The notes below the pieces were generated by a model. That model saw only the letters and a list, made by a program, of their open reading frames with translations, did not search any database and was not told the DNA's origin. DNA of 64,000 bases, taken from Diaporthe sp. PMI_573 (lineage: Eukaryota > Ascomycota > Sordariomycetes > Diaporthales > Diaporthaceae). The stretch covers positions 124,001-188,000 of the forward strand of contig JAJTUP010000025.1 of the NCBI GenBank assembly GCA_021399435.1. The letters run 5' to 3'. The position numbers were made by a program, and so were the translations under genes. Positions 55,068 to 64,000 of the stretch are shown here, one piece after another. Position 1 is the stretch's first letter; every line of letters begins with the position of its first letter.

Positions 55068-57761
55068 TTACTCGATCATCTTCACAGTCCAGCTCGGCGG
55101 CAGATCCTCGTCCGCCGTGCCCCAGCTGCTCTCCCTCGTGCCCACCACGAACTCCAGCACGCCGCCCGTCACAAAGAACTCGTGCGTGATCCAGCTCCTG
55201 GTCCACGGCTTCCCGTTGAGCGTCGCGCTCTGGATGTACTTGGCCTCATACATCGGGTCGAAGTTGACCACCCTGATGATGGACCACTGCCCGTTCCTGG
55301 CCCTGAGCTTGACCTCGCGGAAGAACGGGGGCGTGAGGAGGTACACGTCCTGCCCGGCGACGGGGAAGAACCCCATCATGGCCAGGCCCGAGAACGCCCC
55401 CATGGCGCAGTCGTCGTTGCCCGGGATGCCGGCAAAGGTGGTGTTGAACAGGCTCGGGATGTACCGGTGGGCCCAGTACGAGCTGAGCCCCGGCCTCCCG
55501 GCGTAGTGGAACTGGAAGACGGGCAGGAAGGACTGCTCGTTGCCCATGTAGATGATGCCGCTCTCGTGGAAGTAGTCGAGCCTCTTCGTGAAGAGCTGCG
55601 GGCCGCCCATGGCCCTGACCAGCGAGGCCATGTCCTGCGGCACGTAGAAGCTGTACAGCCACGGGCTGCCCTCGTACGTGCCCATGCCCGTGTCCAGGTA
55701 GCACCGGTGCATCTCGTGCACGGGGCTGCACGTCCGCGTGTTGTGGTACTTCCAGCTGCCGTCGACGCCGCGCTCCTGCAGGAAGCCCTTGAAGTCGCTC
55801 CACACGTGCTCGTCGTCCTTGAAGCCGGCGTTGGGCTGCACAAAGACGTCACCCTGGTTCGCGTTCCACAGGTTGCGCCAGTTGCCGCTGCGCTGCATGT
55901 ACTTGCGGTAGTCGTCCTCCTTGCCCAGCCCCTTGGCCAGCACGGCGATGGCGAAGTCGTCGTACGCGTACTCGACCGTCCGCGAGATGCTGCGCGTGCT
56001 CCTCCCCGTGCCGTTGTTGTCGACGTCGTCGTGCGGGATGTAACCTAGATTGTGGTAGCTGACGAGGTTGCCGCGGCCCTCTGTGTTCCAGCTTAGTGGT
56101 TCCTCCTCTGCGTCGGAGACGACCGCTGCGTATGCTGTCTCCCAGTCTATGCCGTCGGTGATGCCCTTCAAGAAGGAATCCGCGATCACGACATCGGCGT
56201 TGGTGCCGCCTTGGGTGAAGCCCTTACAGAAGGCCATGCGGCAGTCTGGAAGTTTGCCTGTGATTTGTGGTCAGCAGTCGCACAGAATTTTCTCTGCTCG
56301 AACACTCTGTGCTTACCAAGATTTCGATAGATATCGAGCAGTGTGCGGACCATTTGGGCCTGCGCATTAGGATCGATAATGCTTAGCAGAGGATGCTGAG
56401 CACGGAATGAATCCCAAATGCAGTAGAATCTGAGATAGACGATCATGGTCAGCCTCGTGATCGTGTCTGTTTGTAGGCTGATTTACTCACGAGTCAAAGT
56501 ACGGCTCATCCGACTTCCACAGCTGATTCTCCCCCGTGTAATTCTGCGGCGAGAGCATCGTCCTATACAGCCCCGACCAGAAAGTCACCAGCAGCGCAGG
56601 ATCAATATCAGTCTCGTCCACCTCGATCACACTCAGCTTCTCCGCCCACGCGTCCTCCACCCGCGTCTGCACGGCCGCAAAGTCCCACCCGGGGATCTCC
56701 CTCTCGGCGTTGCGGCACGCCTGCTCGCGCGAGATGAAGCTCAGCCCGACGCGCGACATGATCTCGTCCTTGGGCGGCTTCTCGAACTGGATCCACGCGC
56801 CGACCGACCCGCTCGGCAGGTTGAAGTCGCCGTTGGGGTCCTTCTCGAGGATGCGGCGGCCCGCGTCGGGGACGTCCTGCATGAATGTCCCCGCCTTGCG
56901 CACCGTGGCGCCCTTGAAGTCGGCGCAGAAGAAGGCGTCGTACTCGCCCGTCCCGAACGAGGGCCGGTACGTGCTGTCGCCCGTGATGCGCGAGCCGTCC
57001 GCGTCGACGCGGATCCCGCCCCCGCGACGCGTGTTGTCTAGGTCGTTGAGGTCCACCAGGATCAGAGGGGAGTAGGGCACGGATTTGCCATCTCCATCCT
57101 GGGGTGTGTCCTTGTCAGGGAACCGGAACCGGTACAGCGCCGTGTGCTCCGCCGCCGTCATCTCCGCCGCCACCGAGTTCTTGAGCCGGATGGAGAAGTA
57201 GCCCGGCTTAGCCTTGGACGACAGCGGCCACCGCATCACGGCCCGGGTGTGCGTCGTGTACTTGCACTTGGCGACGTCGTCGTCTGGGCACCCCGGGTGC
57301 ACGAAGAGGGGGAACTGTCCCATAGACGGCCTGCCCCCCGTGCCCGAGTCGTGGAGGTGCGAGAACCCGCTGATGAAGCTCATGTCCTCCACGTAGCCGG
57401 CCGCGTTCTCGTGCGTGTTTGCCGAGTCGGCCACGGGCTTGGCCATGCCGTACGGCAGGGTCGCACCGGGGAAGACATGGCCGCCGTTGGTCGTCCCGAT
57501 GAGCGGGTCAATGTACCTCAGGACGCCCCTGGGTGGCGTTAATCTCTTCGGGATGGCGTGGCCCGGGATGATGAGATCCAGCACCGATCCTCTGAACGAT
57601 GTGAAGCCCGGTACTGGTACCAGAATCACGACCAGGAAGAACACCAGTGAGTACACCACCACTGTCCTCCTGCTGGGTCGGCGTGAGAGTCGTTTCGGCC
57701 GGTACGGTGTGCCGACCTTCTCCTTGTACTTGGCGCCCGGAGGCAGCGCGCCGCTCGCCAT
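55068..57761 (-). CDS. GH92 alpha-mannosidase, membrane-anchored
   Basis: On the minus strand, exons 57761-56491, 56429-56317 and 56257-55068 (introns 61 and 59 bp) give 857 residues. The N-terminus is cytosolic and basic (RPKRLSRRPSRR), followed by one membrane helix (about 33-54, VVVYSLVFFLVVILVPVPGF), so a type II protein is likely. The GH92 family core begins with YIDPLIGTTNGGHVFPGATLPYGMAKP. GFSHLHDSGTGG, QNYTGENQLWKSDEPYFDSFYCIWDSFRAQHPLL (across the first splice), GFTQGGTNADVVIADSF, GMGTYEGSPWLYSFYVPQDM, and GIPGNDDCAMGAFSGLAMMGFFPVAGQDVYLL follow. GH92 enzymes are calcium-dependent exo-alpha-mannosidases acting on N-glycans or mannoproteins. The membrane anchor points to the secretory pathway or cell surface. 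All motif blocks are intact. Confidence 0.93.
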
Positions 57762-59498
57762 GGTCGATAACTCAGCTCGGCGTCGAGGACGCGGGCTTCA
57801 AGGTTTGCAGCCCGCTCAGATGCAGATCCTGAGCAGATCTTGTGGCGTGAGATGCTTGTCTATGGGCCAAGGTTGTGGGTAGACCTCAGCTCGGTGAGGT
57901 CGCGTTTTTCAGGTGACGGCGCCAAGGAGGTATGTCGAGTTTGCGGACCGAGGCGGCATGAAGTGGTCAGCGGATGCAGGTCCTCCGTGTCAGCTCATGT
58001 ATGTCCAGATGCAAGGCGGTACCGGTATGAGCTACTTGAAGGAGGCTGAGGTGGACCGGATTTCTGGTCGGGTCTGAGACCTGTCTCGAGGATGAACATG
58101 TGAAGCCAACATTGAAGGGATTTGGACCCACATTCTTGACACCGTGTCGGATCCGGCGTGTGGTTTCCCCCCGGCTCTTGGCAAGGAGCTGGCTAAAATC
58201 GGGAGGCTTGGCATCATCCCAGTGGCGAACGTCCCTCTTTTGGAGCGCCACGATACTTGACTGCTGCTGGCAGTCATGTCGTCCAACCCAGAAAAGATGA
58301 GTAACAACTAGCGGATAATGTTTATCTTCTAGCATCATATAAGACCCGTACCGACACAGGGAGTGTCAGGGCTGATGGGCTGAACGCCCGCAGGACCCAC
58401 GGGGTCGATTCACACAGCTTAGCTCGTTAGCCCAACTGGCCTCAAGACTACACTGAAGCCATGTATTATATAGCTTTGCTACTTAGGTAGGCAACTATAA
58501 TTCCAAGTAATTATGTGTTCAGGTCTGCATCCTTTCAGATCATTGACGATAGCCTTAATAATCATCCCATGCAGGAAACCTAGGGCCCACATGACCGACA
58601 GGTACAAAAATGTAATAAGTCGTCGGCGCTAAGGCGGGGCTTACATGCTACTATGGATTTTCTGACGCTGTACGACTGTGATTGACACGATGTAAGCCCC
58701 ATTTCTGCCGCCGAGGCCGATTTGGCAGCCTGATATGGCCACCAGTTGCCCTGCGGGCTTAAGCAGCAGTCAGAGGCTTTCGTGCCATATGCCGCAAAAT
58801 TGCAAAATTTCACATATCCAGTCCGGTTACTGGACGGGGAAAGATCCTTTAATCTAGCTGTTTGGAGAGACCCAAGATGCTTGTGGATTCAATTCGGTGG
58901 GCGTCATTTGGGAGATGGTGGGTGTGAATGATAGCTCTCCTTCTTAGGTTCTCACGAGTCACGAGCTGGTAGTCGTTTGTGGCCACAGCATGATGCGAAT
59001 TTATTCATTCCACAGATAGCTTCGTACAACCGACCCTGAAGAATCCGATTGGTGTGCCCCTCAAATTTCATGTCTTGATCTTTTCTATAACAGGTGAGGC
59101 CTGCATTCGGATACGACCTTCCAAATGCAATGCATCTCAGCTGCCAATGACTTTCTCCTCCGAGGCGCTTTTTATTTGTGTACGTGTGAGACAAGAAGTG
59201 CACATGAAGCGCCACTGGAAGTTCACCGCGCAGTTCGCAAATGAGTCAGCCTGTCGGCCTCCCATTGCCTTATTATTGCCAATTACCCATTTCCAAATTC
59301 CAGGCCAAATCCACAGCGGGATCTAGTACTTTGAGGATGTGGGTTCGTTGACTGTGAGTTTTCATTCTCAGTTCCGACTCTCCCTACGACCTTGATCTCG
59401 TTCCACAACGAGCAGAAGCCGATCAGCCCAACCTATCTTACTTCACATAACTACGTTCTCCGCACAAGTTCTCACAATCTACCGTATTAAACAACAAA
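57762..59498. other. Intergenic, divergent promoters of GH92 and ankyrin genes
   Basis: 1.7 kb with no supported gene. Short open frames up to 123 codons lack recognisable motifs. Confidence 0.45.
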
Positions 59499-62400
59499 AT
59501 GACGCATCGATACTTTGGTATCTGGTTTGCCTTGATGTTGTTGGTGGGGCCAGTCTATGGGGATTCTCTGGACGATTTCACTAACAATCTGTTCTCCGAC
59601 TTGGCCCCGTGAGTATTCTCCTACTAGAATGACAAAGAAGGTGCTGACGCGGGATTAATAGGCTACTAGCACTCTTTGGTGAGCGCGTCACTATGCAGTT
59701 CATGAGCCAGTCATTGGGTTGGGAAGACTGTGTTGCGTTAGCTATGGCTCCGGTAGGCATCGTTACGATTATCGTGGCTGCGATTCGGGTCGGGGGGCCT
59801 TTGTGGCTGAAAGCTGTTATTGGCCGGGCAAGGGAAAACACCGCTGCAGCAGAAATAGAGCTCATGTCGTCGACATCCAAGGAAGTTTGTGAGCTCTATA
59901 ATGGGGAGGGTATTGTAAAATGTCAAGGGTCAGCTCCCGTATGGGAGTATATCTGCCTTATTCCCAAAGAAGATGAGCTTGAAAAGCCTGGTCCTGGAAG
60001 ATTCACCGGGGAAATCGAGTTTACAACGCTCGAGGAGGCTCTCTTGAGAGTCCCACGCCCTCTGTCGGAAAAGGGTAAGGTGATCAGCTTTCTCACAATT
60101 GGACCGTCAAACTAACAACTACGAAAGACAAGCAGCCGGCAAGCACCAACGGTCATCGAGAAGAACAACCCCGGTCAACTACGGCAGAGCCACCGTGCGG
60201 TCAATCGCATGTCTTTCCATGGCCTCATCGCAGCAAAGGTATTCTACCTAGCTAAGGCAAATCACGAAGAGGACAAAACTAACACAAACGGCACGATGCT
60301 CAGTCCGTCAACTAAAGCCTGGAGACGTATCCTTGGAGCGAGGACTATGCCTACCTGGACCTCATACACAATCGAGGCTTCCCCAAGTCGGCCTTGAGGC
60401 TAAGAGTCAGACCTCTCAGGGCCTGCCCTCTGAGAACAGAGGCGCGAGTGTTTCAACTGGAACTGGCGGCCCCCAAGATAATGGTATCCACGGCCGTGCC
60501 AAAAATCATCGCACTGCCCGCCTCAACACAATCGTTATCCGAAATATAGTGGACGATGCTCCTAACATCTCACTAAACTTGGGAAACAATGAAAGCCGAA
60601 CCCACATTAAGCTAGTCGCACTCATGGGAGCCATTCTACAGGCGGGTATAGTAGTCATTTTCGGGATCATGACTTATCATCCTGGAGTCGAGCCTTACTT
60701 TCGGAAAGACAACAAAGTTGTGGCAAAACACGCATTCCCACTTGCGGCTGGTGGCACTCTTATGCTTGTGGCGGGACTCTTTCTCTGTGTTTTTGTTGTC
60801 GAGACCAGCACAGTGGAAGAACGCTACGAAGCGACGGATGATTACGACATCATGATCTACTGGCTACAACAAGGACAAACCGTGGGTGATCAGGTCTTTG
60901 AGTCGTTCGCGACATTTACTTCCTCGCCGCGAAAGACTTTCATCACGTCCCGTCGCAGGACGGAAAACCACGAAAGAATGCGATCGATAACTGTCCCGGG
61001 TGTTGCTATCGCACTCTCTGGTTTCATATTACAATTTGTCGGCATGAGAGCCATGAACTCCGCGGCGTCACTGGCCCAACTCGGAGCCATCGTTGTCATG
61101 ACTGTAAGCCGGGCTTTAGTTCGGCCAGGGTTTGCGAGCTCGTTCAAAACGGCAAAGCTGCTTCCAGGATTCGAGTTGGACTGGCTAGCCTGGAAGCTCG
61201 TCAACACGAGGTACTCTATGCCTCCAGAGAGTCCGTGGAATACGGCATGGAAATCTCACGGTCCCCATGAAGGTTGTTCAAACACATTTGCATCAGTGTG
61301 TTCATCGTCACCGTCCCAACCGCAAGAAGAGACTTCACAACGGCATCAGCATCTTCGTGCATGGGCCTTGGCCACTGGAGGCAACATTAATTACAGACCA
61401 CTCGAGAAAACGCCAACTGCGAGGGACGATTCCTCGCTCCCCCAGACCGAGCCCTCACAACCAGTGCAGTCCACCGTTTCTCGAAAGTCTCCCTCACAAC
61501 TACTAGCCACTCGCAGAGGGCTTAGTCAATTGGCTAACTTTCAAGGGACTTCATCTAAGATCGCATTGAATTTATCATCGGCCTTGGAAAAGACTTTGAC
61601 ATTATTCTTTCCTGAATGCAGATCAATTGAGTTGGATTGGTACGTCAATACCAAATACCTTGGCTCGGCCACACCTCGACTACTGGACTCGATCTTTGGG
61701 TGTCATATCAAGCCGTTTCACGACGGTACGTCTTGGAAAGTCATGGCAGATGACTTGGATTCAGCCCTATCGCTTTGGAGCTACACAGCCAGAGGAGGAG
61801 AACAACCGCAAGTGTCAGGCAGTGAGAAATCAGATGACGACAGTTGGCTTCGCAGCAAAATTCCTCGCCCTAGTCTCAGATTATTCGGACCAAGTGATCT
61901 TTGGCAATTCAAACAAGATCTCAAAGTTTGGGCACCAGGGTCCTTGTGGGAAACACTACTTGACTTGGCCGAGGACACAGCCGGACGCAAATGGTTTTCG
62001 AACGCTAGAGTCACCGGGTTTACCCATAGATATGAACCACAAGGAACTATTGGAACTGAAACATCGAATCGCTATTTTTCTCCAAGGACCCCATTTGACG
62101 GTGGCGAACCACCAGCTGGATTTACATGGGCAGTCGAAAATCACGACCCTCTTGAGCTTGTGTTTGCGAAAGATCTTCTCTTTTCGTTCCTTTGCTCCGC
62201 TACTCAGATGCTCGAAGGTCCCCTCAAGGGTAGAAGTGAGAGGCCGACGATCATGGCCAATCGTACATTCGTCGAAAGCGTGGGACACTTGCAGAATAAA
62301 ACAATGGATACTCTGGCCGCTTACTTAGTCGATCTCGGGTTCGGTTCCGAAGACGAAGTTTATCTTACCATCGCCACCCCTTTGAGTATGTGGGACCGGT

Positions 62401-63776
62401 TGCCGATACCCTTCCCCTTCTTCGAATACAGATGCACCCACTTTATCGCCTCTCGCAAGGCTGATTTATGGAAAATCCCGTCATCAACGGATATTTGTCT
62501 CCCGGGCTATGACCGTGAACTCAGGATCACACATTATCATGGTCTGGCTCTGTTGCTCGAATTCAATCACGTTATATATCATGAGTTGCAGTTGGTTACG
62601 GTTGAGAAGCTTGTTTCGCCGATACGCATCACAAATGCTCTTAAAAGGTACGTCGACTGGTTTTCAGAAGAAGTCGACTGGGACGACTTGCGAGAATTCA
62701 ATATCAGTCTCAGGAACGTGTATTCTTTTCAACTTCGCGAGAGAGACCCCATCGCCACCTTGGAAACAATCTCATGTCCAAAGCATGGATCGTTGTACCC
62801 GAATCAATACTCGCAATGCATGGCTGCAGACCCAAGCTCACAACATGCACCGACTTTTCATATTGCCATTGGCATGACACCACTGCATTTGCAAGTGATA
62901 GAGTCCAAAAACCTTTCTACGGAACTGTTTCATTTAGTCAACGAGAGGGATATTTGCGGATTGACGCCTCTCCACTATGCCTGCATCAAAAACCCTCAGG
63001 CTGTGGAGAGATTGCTCAAGGGTGGGGCGGATGCAACACTCAAGGACTTCCGTGCGTACACACCACTGCATTACGCCTGCAGCAGCAGATCAAATCTGGG
63101 TGTGGGAGACCTTCTAGAGGCAGGTGCAACGTTTGATGATCAAGGTATAGATGGAGCATTTCCCACACATCTGGCAGCAGCTTGTGGACGTACTACCGTA
63201 ATCGACAAGATGCGTCCTGCAATGCGGAATTGGAACCCCAAAATGGTACTAGTCGATGCATGGAGGAAGAAGGATTTCAAAGGGCGCATTGCTGTGCACT
63301 GGGCCGCAATGCATGGACAATCCGCCGTGATTGAAATGTTGAAGCGCGATCTTGATGAGGAAGACAACTATGGCCTGACGGCCCTCCACCTAGCAGTCAT
63401 ACACGACAAATGTGACGTGATCAAGAAGCTGATCGAGTTGAAGGCTGACAGGAACAAGAAAGACAAGATAGGAAGGACAGCATTGAAAATAGCGTACCAA
63501 CATGGGAGACAAGTAGCGATCAAGCTGCTCCACAACGCTGGGGCCGAGGTGGATTGCACTGACGACGGAATCAAGACTCCAGACGAACAATGGTTGGAAA
63601 ACATTAAGGCCTTTCGCAGGGTGGAAACAGCAGCCGGGGAAATTGAGGCTGAGTTAACAAATACAGAAGAGTCTGAAAGCACCATGGAATCAGAAGGGAT
63701 TCTATCGCCGTGGCTTCAGACGATGACTCATACGGAGAGGGAGCCGAAGGGTAGTGGTGGTGATGCGACTGTTTAG
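59499..63776 (+). CDS. Large membrane protein with C-terminal ankyrin repeats
   Basis: Four exons, 59499-59608, 59662-60074, 60128-60238 and 60304-63776, with introns of 53-65 bp, give 1368 residues. The N-terminal 22 residues (ending VGPVYG) look like a signal peptide. Exon 2 carries LGWEDCVALAMAPVGIVTIIVAAIRVGG (membrane helix), then KAVIGRARENTAAAEIELMSSTSKEVCELYN, a sequence block I know from a fungal ankyrin-protein family of unknown role. Further helices follow near residues 315-345, 360-390 and 450-500 (ITVPGVAIALSGFILQFVGMR and nearby). Residues 1065-1295 hold about six ankyrin repeats (TPLHYACIKN, TPLHYACSSR, IAVHWAAMHGQSAVIEML, TALHLAVIHDKCDVIKKLIEL, TALKIAYQHGRQVAIKLL). The exon 3/4 junction has the weakest support. 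A membrane-tethered scaffold or sensor role is inferred. Confidence 0.85.
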
Positions 63777-64000
63777 GTTCATGAATGATACTTGTATGTC
63801 GTGTGTGCAAGCTATATATGCTTCACAGTTACAAGCAGAACCTAGTGGTCATTGATTTTGTTGGAACAGAAGATTTGAGAATTCATGTATTTATTTTCCT
63901 TACACAAAGTCGACTCCGTGGAGTCTACTTGTGTGTTTGCGAAATCATTCTACTAAAAAGTCTATATGGTGCTTTGCCACAGCGGCCGCATTCCATTTGC
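63777..64000. other. 3' flank of ankyrin gene
   Basis: AT-rich downstream sequence to the window edge; nothing recognised. Confidence 0.5.

Noticed and set aside
54816..56048. 410-codon plus-strand ORF opposite the GH92 gene
   Set aside because: It is the antisense of highly GC-rich GH92 coding sequence with strong third-position bias; its product is a low-complexity R/V/H/L-rich string with no domain.

Overview
The window reads as nuclear DNA of a filamentous ascomycete (Pezizomycotina, probably a plant-associated Sordariomycete; the class is an inference). The evidence is short 50-90 bp introns with GT..AG ends, HET-domain genes, a Zn2Cys6 regulator, an SAT4/PTH11-type membrane protein, and secreted plant-cell-wall enzymes (pectate lyase, cutinase). 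Exon models below were built by hand. Each model closes its reading frame across every splice and rejoins conserved family motifs. No tRNA, rRNA, CRISPR array or intact transposon was recognised.

Layout. 0-14 kb is a HET neighbourhood on the plus strand: the 3' end of one HET-type gene, an intact HET gene (4282-6213) and a frameshifted HET paralogue (11786-13692). Interspersed are a mitochondrial phosphate carrier, a small acidic ORF, a GMC oxidoreductase and a NYN-LOTUS protein. 14-21.4 kb holds a thioredoxin-like protein, a STAND NTPase fused to a formylglycine-generating-enzyme (FGE) fold, a bacterial-type family 5 solute-binding protein and a ten-exon MFS transporter. The NYN-LOTUS, STAND-FGE and solute-binding genes are all intronless and of bacterial type, and may be acquired genes sitting among allorecognition-type loci.

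21.9-37.1 kb looks like a metabolic gene cluster. It begins with a secreted pectate lyase and an NRPS-like adenylation-thiolation-reductase enzyme that carries a complete C-terminal gluconokinase domain. Then come a divergently transcribed aldo-keto reductase, a Zn2Cys6 regulator, a divergently transcribed anion:cation-type MFS transporter, and a 7-bladed-propeller lactonase. Lactonase, importer, kinase, carboxylate reductase and aldehyde reductase together suggest processing of a sugar acid or a related hydroxy-acid. A FAD monooxygenase and a P450 follow (38.9-42.8 kb) and may extend the cluster, and an SAT4-type membrane protein lies convergent to them.

44.5-50.1 kb is gene-poor. 50-58 kb holds a cutinase with a long Gly/Pro repeat region, a DUF2461 nuclear-type protein and a membrane-anchored GH92 mannosidase, all on the minus strand. 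The window ends with a 1368-residue membrane/ankyrin-repeat protein.

The most unusual objects are the NRPS-like-gluconokinase fusion with its cluster, and the STAND-FGE / solute-binding / NYN-LOTUS set of bacterial-type genes.
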